Origin: an uncultured Selenomonadales bacterium
Lineage (GTDB): Bacteria; Bacillota; Negativicutes; Selenomonadales; Selenomonadaceae
Reading direction: 5' to 3'
DNA: 17,510 nt
Assembly: GCA_937877565.1 (NCBI GenBank)
Contig: CALFJB010000098.1
Coordinates: 1-17,510 of the forward strand
In this document: piece by piece, positions 1-6,729 of the stretch
Layout: the number at the start of each line of letters is the position of its first letter
How positions within the stretch are numbered: the stretch's first letter is position 1
Notes under the pieces: generated by a model
The model's database searches: none
Told to the model about the DNA's origin: nothing
Seen by the model: the letters and a program-made list of their open reading frames with translations, nothing else
Translations under genes and position numbers: made by a program

Positions 1-483
1 ATTTTTAATAATTAAATTAGCAATTTCGTCAGACCCGACCGCCGCTTTAATCGCAGAAAATAAATCGCCGTGATAACATTCCTCCAGCAAGTGCGCCACC
101 ACTTCAGTATCAGTTTCCGAAATGAATTTGTGCCCCTTAGCAATTAAATCTTCCTTAAGTTTCAAATAATTTTCTATAATACCATTATGAACGACGAAAA
201 AATTACCGTGGCAATCAGAATGAGGATGAGCATTAGTATCAGAAGGTCTGCCGTGAGTCGCCCAACGCGTATGCCCAATTCCAATCGTACCGACCGGCAA
301 ATTATTTTTCAGTTTTTCTTTGAGAGAATCAAGCCGCCCTACAGCTTTTTCAACAAAAATATTATCGCCGCAATTTACGGCAACACCCGCTGAATCGTAG
401 CCGCGATATTCTAATTTCGTTAAACCGTCCAACAAAAAATCAATGGCTTTTTTTCCGCCAATATATCCAACAATTCCGCACAT
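1..483 (-). CDS. glmS: Glutamine--fructose-6-phosphate aminotransferase, N-terminal part (cut by window edge)
   Basis: This is the glutaminase half of the enzyme that makes glucosamine-6-phosphate from fructose-6-phosphate and glutamine, the entry step to UDP-GlcNAc for peptidoglycan and LPS. The 161 visible residues start MCGIVGYIGG, with the catalytic Cys2 exposed once Met1 is removed. They carry the class II amidotransferase motifs LEYRGYDSAG, HTRWATHG, NAHPH and HNGIIENY, and ETDTEVVAHL. The start is fixed by AGGAG about 11 bases upstream. The last 12 or so visible residues (GSDEIANLIIKN) do not resemble the usual GAYA-type continuation. The rest lies outside the window, so an insertion, a frameshift or simple divergence cannot be separated. 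No glmS ribozyme is seen in the leader of about 120 nt. Confidence 0.93.
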   Translation of the reverse strand, partial: MCGIVGYIGGKKAIDFLLDGLTKLEYRGYDSAGVAVNCGDNIFVEKAVGRLDSLKEKLKNNLPVGTIGIGHTRWATHGRPSDTNAHPHSDCHGNFFVVHNGIIENYLKLKEDLIAKGHKFISETDTEVVAHLLEECYHGDLFSAIKAAVGSDEIANLIIKN

Positions 484-612
484 ATTGAAAAAAACACTCC
501 TAAAAATCATTTTACAGCAATAAAAAAACTTGCCGCCAAATTCAAGCAGAATCTATAAGACTGAAATTTATACAAAATAAAATAAAAACGTCATTTCTGT
601 AAGTTTGCTGAA

Positions 613-641
613 ATTATAAGACAGATTAGAGGTTTTGGCAA
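613..641 (-). promoter_or_regulatory. Sigma-A type promoter for glmS
   Basis: On the minus strand TTGCCA (636-641) is followed after exactly 17 bases by a perfect TATAAT (613-618). Transcription would start near 606 and give a leader of about 120 nt before the glmS ATG. It lies downstream of the terminator of the neighbouring operon, so glmS appears to be separately transcribed. Confidence 0.8.
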
Positions 642-673
642 GCAAATAATAATCTTTCAAATATACTGCTGAA

Positions 674-702
674 AATAAAAAACGCCGACTTTTCATCGGC
701 GC
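674..702 (-). terminator. Rho-independent terminator of the eight-gene operon
   Basis: On the minus strand, CGCCGA and TCGGCG (696-701 and 683-688) form a 6-bp GC-rich stem with a 7-base loop, followed by a run of T (complement of the A run at 677-682). It lies 20 bases past the stop of the exported-protein gene and ends the operon before the glmS promoter. Confidence 0.85.
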
Positions 703-721
703 AGGTAAAATTTTTTGCGAA

Positions 722-1300
722 TTAATCTTTATTCTTTTTCTTAGCTTTCTTTTGAGCGTCTTTGATACTTTTTTCAGCGGCAGCGTCAAATTTTTTGTAA
801 AAATCTTCGCAAGCTCTGCCGTAGTCTTTAGAATTTTTACCAATACCGCCGCCTTGAGTTGTAAGGACGTAAACTAAATCGCCGGTTTTGGCGTCGAAAA
901 CTTGAAAGAAAAATTGCGGCTTTTTATTGTTGTTAGCAGTTGTAACAATAACATAGGCGTCCGCGTAATTTCCAACGCTTGCGCTGTAAGCCTTGCGGGC
1001 GTCTTCCTCTTGCAAAGATTGAATGTCAACGCCGCTTTCTCTTCTGATATTCGCTGCAATTTCGTCATAGGAAATGACGTAGCAACGCGCAACTTTGCTG
1101 GCGTCATAAATTATTTTGGTAAATTCTTCAACGGTCGGTTCAGCGTCTTCACTTTTGTAATGCATTGGAAGTGCAACCGCCAAACGCTTAATTGATGCAA
1201 TGTCTGCATCTTCGGGCATGTCTTCTTTGTACGCGGCAAAAACGACGGTTGAAGTTAGCATTACTGCCAACATTAAAAGGGTTGCGAAAATTTTTTTCAT
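722..1300 (-). CDS. Small exported protein of unknown function
   Basis: The 192-residue product begins with a clear Sec signal peptide: MKK, a hydrophobic stretch, and a likely cleavage after VFA at about residue 22. I chose the ATG at 1298-1300 because GGAGGA sits 7 bases before it; a TTG five codons upstream would swallow that site. The mature part is an alpha/beta-looking domain of about 150 residues (segments such as IKRLAVALPM, RCYVISYDEI, DAYVIVTT and FFFQVFDAKTG). This recalls periplasmic proteins built around a CsgG/DUF799-like nucleotide-free fold, but I cannot assign a family. The C-terminus is a lysine-rich tail (KKAKKKNKD). It is the last gene of the operon, 16 bases after the aquaporin gene. 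Probably periplasmic; function unknown. Confidence 0.85.
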   Translation of the reverse strand: MKKIFATLLMLAVMLTSTVVFAAYKEDMPEDADIASIKRLAVALPMHYKSEDAEPTVEEFTKIIYDASKVARCYVISYDEIAANIRRESGVDIQSLQEEDARKAYSASVGNYADAYVIVTTANNNKKPQFFFQVFDAKTGDLVYVLTTQGGGIGKNSKDYGRACEDFYKKFDAAAEKSIKDAQKKAKKKNKD

Positions 1301-1316
1301 AACTTTTTCCTCCAAA

Positions 1317-2000
1317 TTATTCTAAACATTTATAGACAAACGCGGCAAGCGCGGCACCTACCAAAGGTCCAAAAATAAATACCGGCAAAACTTCAAGCGG
1401 CGCACCATTTCCGCCCATTGCACAAACTACCGCAGGACCAAACGAACGCGCAGGATTTACCGAAGTTCCAGTTAAACCAATTCCCAAAATGTGAACGCCG
1501 ACCAAAGTTAAACCAATTACCAAGCCGCCAAAGGAGCCGTGTTTGGCTTTATCTGAAGTCACGCCCAAAATATTTATTACAAAAATGAACGTCAAAATAA
1601 TCTCAACCATTAAACCGGCAACCGCACTGCCATGAACTCCGGCAAGTCCATTCGTTCCAAGTCCGCCCGTCATATCAACAACTTGCCCTGAAACAAAAAT
1701 TATTGCCAAAATTTCCGCGCCAATAAACGCGCCTATGCACTGCGCGATAACGTAGTAAACGAAATCTTTTGTAGTCATTCTGCCGCTTAAAAGTACGCCC
1801 AATGAAACGGCGGGGTTAATGTGACAGCCGGAAATGTTGCCAATAGAATAAGCCATTGCAACAATCGATAAACCAAATGCAAACGCCGTTAAAATGTAGC
1901 CGCCACCCAAAACTGCGTCGCAACCTACAAGCATTGCAGTTCCGCAACCTAAGACAACCAAAGTCATTGTTCCAATACATTCAGCGATGTATTTTTTCAT
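1317..2000 (-). CDS. aqpZ: Aquaporin Z-type water channel
   Basis: This 227-residue MIP-family channel is close to the usual AqpZ length (231). It has two half-helix NPA boxes: NPAV at 62-65 and NPAR at 182-185. Six hydrophobic membrane helices surround them. By alignment with E. coli AqpZ, the aromatic/arginine filter residues are F42, H170, T179 and R185, the narrow water-selective set. Glycerol facilitators normally have a Gly in place of the His and an Asp after the second NPA box (NPARD), neither of which is present. The ATG at 1998-2000 follows GGAGGT at 10 bases. It lies 37 bp downstream of dapA. A role in osmotic water flux across the inner membrane is known for the family; why it is co-transcribed with envelope genes is not clear from the sequence. 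Confidence 0.93.
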   Translation of the reverse strand: MKKYIAECIGTMTLVVLGCGTAMLVGCDAVLGGGYILTAFAFGLSIVAMAYSIGNISGCHINPAVSLGVLLSGRMTTKDFVYYVIAQCIGAFIGAEILAIIFVSGQVVDMTGGLGTNGLAGVHGSAVAGLMVEIILTFIFVINILGVTSDKAKHGSFGGLVIGLTLVGVHILGIGLTGTSVNPARSFGPAVVCAMGGNGAPLEVLPVFIFGPLVGAALAAFVYKCLE

Positions 2001-2037
2001 TTCAAATTAAACCTCCAATAGTCAGATAATATTAGCT

Positions 2038-2931
2038 TTAAACGCCCAACAATCTGTGACTAATCAACGCCGCTCTTACAACGTCCAAATGTTGCGGCTC
2101 AATTTCACTTAAAGGCATTCTGACATTTCCAACATTCCAGCCCAAAAGTTTCATCGCCGCCTTAACAGGAATTGGATTCACTTCGCAGAAAAGCGCGTCA
2201 ATTAAATCGCTATAGTCAATCTGTAATTTCGCCGCCGCCTCAACTTTACCTTCAAAATAAAGTTGGCAAATTAAATGTGTATCCTTCGGCGCAACATTCG
2301 ACAACACAGAAATAACGCCTTTGCCGCCAACTGACAGAATTGGAATAATTTGATCGTCGTTGCCGGAATAAATTGTTAAATCTTCGCCGCAAAGTCTGCG
2401 CGTTTTTACAATTGAAGATAAATCGCCGTTAGCCTCTTTCGCAGCAACAATATTTTGATGTTTGCAAAGTTCGGCGTAAGTTTCCGGCTTGATATTAACG
2501 CCCGTGCGACTCGGCACGTTGTAAACAATCATTGGAAGATTTACGGCGTCCGCAATTTTCGTGTAATGGGCGATTAAACCTTTTTGAGTACACTTGTTAT
2601 AGTATGGCGTAACTAAAAGTAAACCGTCCGCGCCAACTTCTTCGGCGTACTGCGAAAGTTGAATTGCATAATCAGTATCGTTTGAACCTGTACCGGCAAC
2701 AACGGGGATTCTTTTATTGGTGTGTTCAACTGCAAATTTAATGGCGGCTTTGTGTTCTTCGTCGCTCAAAGTTGCAGATTCGCCGGTTGTACCCGTGATA
2801 ATAATTGCGTCAGTACCTTCTGAAATTTGATTGTCGATAATTTTTCCAAGTTCGGCAAAATTTATATTGCCCGCGTCGTCAAACGGCGTAATAATTGCTA
2901 CGCCCGCGCCTGTAAAAATAGTTTTTTTCAT
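2038..2931 (-). CDS. dapA: 4-hydroxy-tetrahydrodipicolinate synthase
   Basis: DapA condenses pyruvate with aspartate semialdehyde, the first committed step to diaminopimelate and lysine. The 297-residue length is standard for this TIM-barrel aldolase. Visible motifs are GTTGE at 47-51 (pyruvate-carboxylate-binding Thr48/Thr49), the PYYN segment around Tyr111, YNVPSRT at 137-143 with the proton-relay Tyr137 and Arg142, and the Schiff-base Lys165 in AAKEANGD. The ATG at 2929-2931 is preceded by AGGAGG at about 6 bases. Flanking gaps of 30 and 37 bp place it inside the operon rather than with other lysine genes. No lysine riboswitch is visible in front of it. The N-acetylneuraminate lyase branch of the family is less likely because the overall motifs match DapA. 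Confidence 0.95.
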   Translation of the reverse strand: MKKTIFTGAGVAIITPFDDAGNINFAELGKIIDNQISEGTDAIIITGTTGESATLSDEEHKAAIKFAVEHTNKRIPVVAGTGSNDTDYAIQLSQYAEEVGADGLLLVTPYYNKCTQKGLIAHYTKIADAVNLPMIVYNVPSRTGVNIKPETYAELCKHQNIVAAKEANGDLSSIVKTRRLCGEDLTIYSGNDDQIIPILSVGGKGVISVLSNVAPKDTHLICQLYFEGKVEAAAKLQIDYSDLIDALFCEVNPIPVKAAMKLLGWNVGNVRMPLSEIEPQHLDVVRAALISHRLLGV

Positions 2932-2961
2932 ATTAGCCCTCCTGTGTTTGTTTTAAGATAT

Positions 2962-4068
2962 TCAAGGAATTGCATAAAGTACCAATTCAGTATCCGATGC
3001 CAATGCATATTTACGAAGATAAAATTTATAATCTAGATTGAGATTTTTGATAAATTGCGGCAACGTGATTAAATCTTCAGTTTTATGGTAAGCGCAAATT
3101 GCAAGTGTAGGAGCATATTTTTTGATAGTTTCAACCGCGCCTTGTAGTGCAGGAAGTTCCGCGCCTTCAACGTCCATTTTTATAAAACTGATTTTTTCTC
3201 CGCCGGTAATGTTGTCAACGGTATCAGCATTAATTTTAATTTTTCCATCTTCAGAAACAGACGAACCAAAATTATTTGTATCTGAAAAATTTAAAGTAGT
3301 TTTTTCGTTCCAAACGCCGCAATTTATCGCTACAACGTTTTGATAATTTTTTTCTTGAATAAATTTTTCAAGTGCGGCAAAATTCATGGGGTCTGCCTCA
3401 ACGGCAAAAATTTTTTCATAGTTGCCGCCGCTCCAATTAATAAAACCTTCGACAGTATCTCCGTTAAATGCACCACAATCAACATACCCCCCCCCCCAAT
3501 TTGGCGTCAGGACGCCATTTGTTATCTCATTGAAATATTGATCGGGGCGGTACGTTTCAAAATTATAGGCTAGATCATGCGTAATTTTTAATTTTAAAAA
3601 TTCTATCATCGTTTGCTTTGAAAATTCATCTGCAAGCCAATAAAAAGTTTCGGAGAATTTTTCACGATTAGCTGAAATGTATTCGTAATTTAAATTTTTT
3701 GAATTAAATTCGTAACTGAAGGCGTACTTTATAATTCGATTATCTTTCATAAATTTATATGCTCTGCTGTTTGAACCATCGTCTGTAATTGCAAGGATGA
3801 AAATATATTTTTCGGGAGTAGTTGCAAGTTCGTCAAAATTGTAAACGGGGCGTCCGAGATAAGTTTTATTTGGCTTGTAGTATTCGCCGTCACGAGCATA
3901 GCCGGAAACTTCGACGCCATGAGATTTTAAAACTTCTGTAACGTGTTTTGCGGTTACGCCCGCGCCAAAAACTATTACCGGCAAATTGTGATTTTTAATT
4001 TTTTTGCAAATTTCAGGGCGAACATCTTTCAGAGTTTGCAATTCTTCAAGAGCTTTTTCAAAATTCAT
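2962..4068 (-). CDS. FkbM-family SAM-dependent methyltransferase with poly-G tract
   Basis: The 368-residue protein has two parts. Residues 30-130 form a Rossmann-like domain starting VIVFGAGVTAKH, as often seen fused in envelope-sugar and glycan-modifying enzymes. Residues 194-368 form an FkbM-type methyltransferase: SAM motif I YVDCGAFNGDT (195-205), acidic FAVEADP (221-227), and IKMDVEGAEL (296-305), the family hallmark. FkbM enzymes O-methylate sugars or hydroxyls on polysaccharides and glycolipids; the substrate here is unknown. The start ATG has GGAGGT at 9 bases. Eleven consecutive G in the coding strand encode W191-G194 immediately before motif I. As shown the frame is open; one base lost or gained would truncate the protein before the catalytic core is complete. 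It lies between dapA and an exported hydrolase. Confidence 0.88.
   Translation of the reverse strand: MNFEKALEELQTLKDVRPEICKKIKNHNLPVIVFGAGVTAKHVTEVLKSHGVEVSGYARDGEYYKPNKTYLGRPVYNFDELATTPEKYIFILAITDDGSNSRAYKFMKDNRIIKYAFSYEFNSKNLNYEYISANREKFSETFYWLADEFSKQTMIEFLKLKITHDLAYNFETYRPDQYFNEITNGVLTPNWGGGYVDCGAFNGDTVEGFINWSGGNYEKIFAVEADPMNFAALEKFIQEKNYQNVVAINCGVWNEKTTLNFSDTNNFGSSVSEDGKIKINADTVDNITGGEKISFIKMDVEGAELPALQGAVETIKKYAPTLAICAYHKTEDLITLPQFIKNLNLDYKFYLRKYALASDTELVLYAIP
3487..3497 (-). repeat. Homopolymeric G(11) tract inside the FkbM methyltransferase gene
   Basis: Eleven C on the plus strand (G on the coding strand) form by far the longest G/C homopolymer in this AT-rich window. With 11 G the gene reads through. 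With 12 G the frame meets TGA three codons later. With 10 G it runs about 30 codons to a TGA at 3384-3386. Such tracts are the classic substrate for slipped-strand mispairing in contingency loci. Confidence 0.9.
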
Positions 4069-4086
4069 CTAAATTCTACCTCCAAT

Positions 4087-4995
4087 TTATTTTGAATTGT
4101 AATCAACTTTTTTGCTCGGCTGTAAATCTTTGAGCGGCGAATTTACAAATTGAAAAATTGCATCGGAAGTAACTTTGTAATTGTCCAAAAATGCAGAGTG
4201 CCACGCCTTCGGTACAACGCACAGCCTGGAATTTTTTAACATTTGATGAGCCTCTAACACCGTGATAATTGGCGCGTGGTCGTCTTCGTCGCCAACAATT
4301 AAAAGTACAGGGCAGTTAATCGCGCCAAAAATTTCTTTGCCTACGCTCATATTGTGCCAAAATTTCATATAGCTATCAAAAAATTCCTGCCAACGTTCCG
4401 GCTCCGGCATTATCGTTTTTTCATATTCGACAAATTCAGAATCAATTTGCGCCAAGTCTTCAATTTTTGTACTGTCAGGAAAATATCCCGCCTTTAAAGT
4501 TCCCGCGCCTATTGCAACAATTCTTTCGACTCGCGCAGGATACATAGCCGCCAATTTGTAAGCAGTATACGCGCCGTCGCTGAAACCTATAATTTGTACC
4601 GGCTCTTGAGAAATTGTATTTAAAACCGTCAAGGCGTCGTTTGCTTTTTGTTCGTAGGTAAGCGGCGAATGTCCAATTTCACTGCGTCCGTGCCCGCGTG
4701 TTGACATTAAAATTACTTTGTGATTTTTTTGGAGTTCGTCAATAAGTTTGCCCATTTCGTAGGGACTACCGACGCCGCCGCCGTGCAAAATTAAAATTGG
4801 CTCGCCTTTGCCGTAAACTTCATAATAAATTTTGGCGTCCGCCGTTTTAACATAATTTCCGGCTTTCAAATTGTCGCCGTAAGGAGTTTTCACGCCTTTA
4901 GCGTCGCCTTGCATAAAATAACGCGTCGCGTCAGCCGTACAACTGCCGCCAATTAAACTCAAGCCAAGCAAGCCGATTAAAATTTTTTTCTTCAT
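4087..4995 (-). CDS. Exported alpha/beta hydrolase (serine esterase/peptidase type)
   Basis: The 302-residue product begins with a signal peptide (MKKKILIGLLGLSLIGG) followed by SC. This could be a weak lipobox with Cys19, so it may be a lipoprotein or simply secreted. The fold motifs are complete: HGGG oxyanion region at 71-74, STRGHGRS at 98-105, nucleophile elbow GFSDG with Ser139, acid GDED with Asp238, and catalytic His266 in KAWHSAF. The natural substrate cannot be read from the sequence; proline-iminopeptidase-like or esterase activity are both possible. I chose the ATG at 4993-4995 because AGGGGG stands about 6 bases upstream and the signal peptide follows at once. An ATG 27 codons upstream would overlap the preceding gene and bury the signal peptide. 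It starts 13 bp after the transferase gene. Confidence 0.88.
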   Translation of the reverse strand: MKKKILIGLLGLSLIGGSCTADATRYFMQGDAKGVKTPYGDNLKAGNYVKTADAKIYYEVYGKGEPILILHGGGVGSPYEMGKLIDELQKNHKVILMSTRGHGRSEIGHSPLTYEQKANDALTVLNTISQEPVQIIGFSDGAYTAYKLAAMYPARVERIVAIGAGTLKAGYFPDSTKIEDLAQIDSEFVEYEKTIMPEPERWQEFFDSYMKFWHNMSVGKEIFGAINCPVLLIVGDEDDHAPIITVLEAHQMLKNSRLCVVPKAWHSAFLDNYKVTSDAIFQFVNSPLKDLQPSKKVDYNSK

Positions 4996-5008
4996 AATAA
5001 GCCCCCTG

Positions 5009-6715
5009 TTAATTTTTGGTGTAAGTTTTACCATTGTAAATTCTAATGCGGAATTTATCAAATTTTTCATTGACAATACTTTTAGTGGCGTCGAAATTTT
5101 CAGTTTGAATATCCATTAAATCCAAAATCGTATGAATAAGAAAATCTGTACGGTAGGGATTATCAGCCGAATTTTTCAGCGCGGTGATTTTTTCAGGATA
5201 CATTTCACGGAAACTTTTTGAAGTCCAAACAAGCATAGGAGTTTCAATCATGCTTAAATTTCCAATTTCTTCAACCGAATGTCCGGCAAAATTTCTCCCG
5301 TTTTCGTAAACTTCCTCGCCGTGATCCGAAATGTAAATTATCAGCGCGTTTTTATCCTCGAAACGTTTAAAAATTTCGTCCAAAATAAAATCTGTGTACA
5401 AAATGGCGTTGTCGTATTCGGCGGCGGCTTGTTTGGCAGTTTCTGTAGGTTTATCTTCGTCAGCAGCGGTAAATTTTGAAAATTCAGCGGGGTAACGTTC
5501 GTTATAAACAACGTGAGAGCCGTACAAATGCAGTACATAAAAATTTTTATTTTGAGCTTGCGAAATAAAATTATCCAGAATCGGTAATAATACGCCGTCA
5601 AAATCTCTAGATAAAAGCGTCGTATTTTTCTTGGATGACTTTTCAGTAAAATATTTTTCGTCGCAACGTTCAGCGTAAATTTTATCCAAATTGCCTAACC
5701 AGCCTATTGGACTTTGATTTGAGATCCACGCTGTATGATAACCTGCACTGCGCACAATGTCAAAAATATTGCTGTTGGTATACCAAAGTTCGTCGGAGTC
5801 TTTTTTTTCGGCGAATGTAAAAATTAGTTTCATAGCCGCTGAAGTGTCATTTGCACAGGCGATAACGTCATTAAATTTAAAAAGTTCGCCGCGCTCGTAA
5901 CGTTTAACTGCAAGCGGAGTATTTTTCAAATTGTAGCCGTAAATTTGCATATGGTTTCTAGTTTCAGATTCACCAAGTACAAAAATCACGTAGGGAATTT
6001 TTGAATTGTTTGAAATAATTTTTTCGTCTTGAGCGTCCATTTCTGCAAAAATTTCATCTTCATTGTTGGAAATTTTTATGGCGGTGTAAATGCTGTGTAC
6101 ATTTCTGCCAAAAATTGTATCGTACTGAATAATCATCAGAAAATAAAATACTATTCCATTAACCGCAAATAAAATTACCGGCAAAAACATTATCATCAAA
6201 GAAAAGCTGATTCTGCGTAAATTATTTTCAGACAAATTTTTTAAAATTGAACGAAATTTTTTTATGGAAGTACCAATTAGAAAAAACGCCATAATTATTG
6301 CACAAATTATTTTTGGCGTCAGTATGTATGCTTGAAAAAATTCTTTTACCGTAACAGGATTTGTACCCAGCACAATTTCTATCAAATGCCCGTGCAAAAT
6401 TACGCCGAATGTATAAATTAAAAAGGCGTCCACTACAAACGATATTGCGAAGCCAATCAGAATCAATATCTGAAGGAAAATTTTTGTACGCGGAAATTTT
6501 GCCAGAACAAAATGAATTATCAAGCAGAAAGTTAAAATACCGACTGCGCCAAAATAAAATGCAATCATATTGCTGTAAAAAAATTCTTCAAAATCATCTT
6601 TTCCAAATAAAACAAAAGTTTGAATAACCGGAGTAATATTCAAAATCAGCAAAATAAAAAATATCCAGCCGTCAACCTTGATGAAATTTCCAAAAATATT
6701 TATCAATTTATTCAT
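5009..6715 (-). CDS. Phosphoethanolamine transferase-like membrane enzyme, copy 1
   Basis: The 568 residues show about five membrane helices (roughly 17-37, 50-70, 80-101, 135-150, 172-195), then a periplasmic sulfatase/alkaline-phosphatase-type domain, the EptA/CptA architecture. By analogy with EptA, zinc and nucleophile residues are Glu249 in GESETRNHMQIYGY, Thr291 in CANDTS, and Asp464/His465 in SDHGEE. HLYGSH at 396-401 and His479 in AGHS match the substrate-side histidines. Such enzymes move phosphoethanolamine from phosphatidylethanolamine to lipid A or core sugar, which often affects cationic-peptide resistance. It follows copy 2 after 14 bp and shares near-identical DNA blocks with it. 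The ATG at 6713-6715 has AGGGA about 5 bases upstream. The acceptor is unknown; another phospho-alcohol transfer is possible. Confidence 0.87.
   Translation of the reverse strand: MNKLINIFGNFIKVDGWIFFILLILNITPVIQTFVLFGKDDFEEFFYSNMIAFYFGAVGILTFCLIIHFVLAKFPRTKIFLQILILIGFAISFVVDAFLIYTFGVILHGHLIEIVLGTNPVTVKEFFQAYILTPKIICAIIMAFFLIGTSIKKFRSILKNLSENNLRRISFSLMIMFLPVILFAVNGIVFYFLMIIQYDTIFGRNVHSIYTAIKISNNEDEIFAEMDAQDEKIISNNSKIPYVIFVLGESETRNHMQIYGYNLKNTPLAVKRYERGELFKFNDVIACANDTSAAMKLIFTFAEKKDSDELWYTNSNIFDIVRSAGYHTAWISNQSPIGWLGNLDKIYAERCDEKYFTEKSSKKNTTLLSRDFDGVLLPILDNFISQAQNKNFYVLHLYGSHVVYNERYPAEFSKFTAADEDKPTETAKQAAAEYDNAILYTDFILDEIFKRFEDKNALIIYISDHGEEVYENGRNFAGHSVEEIGNLSMIETPMLVWTSKSFREMYPEKITALKNSADNPYRTDFLIHTILDLMDIQTENFDATKSIVNEKFDKFRIRIYNGKTYTKN
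5053..5184 (-). repeat. Near-identical 3' block shared by the two transferase genes
   Basis: This stretch matches 6774-6905 at a constant offset of 1721 bases with only two differences that I find over 132 bases (a/g in the GACaATA context and g/a in GGTAgGG). It encodes the C-terminal part, including NPYRTDFLIHTILDLMDIQ. The flanking coding sequence is clearly more diverged. Confidence 0.85.
5871..5956 (-). repeat. Identical internal block shared by the two transferase genes
   Basis: These 86 bases are identical to 7592-7677, again at offset 1721, including synonymous positions. They encode the segment from QIYGYNLKNTP to ELFKFN just after the catalytic Glu. Sequence on both sides diverges quickly. 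Confidence 0.85.
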
Positions 6716-6729
6716 AAAATCCCTAAAAC

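Noticed and set aside
484..612. glmS ribozyme upstream of glmS
   Set aside because: The leader is A/T-rich, and I see neither the conserved cleavage-site sequence nor the pseudoknot elements.
568..843. 91-codon minus-strand frame overlapping the exported protein gene and the terminator
   Set aside because: It is in another frame of a real gene, crosses a strong terminator and the glmS promoter, and has no ribosome site.
4996..5076. Longer N-terminus (27 more residues) for the alpha/beta hydrolase
   Set aside because: It would overlap the upstream gene and put the signal peptide in the interior; the ATG at 4995 has its own AGGGGG site.
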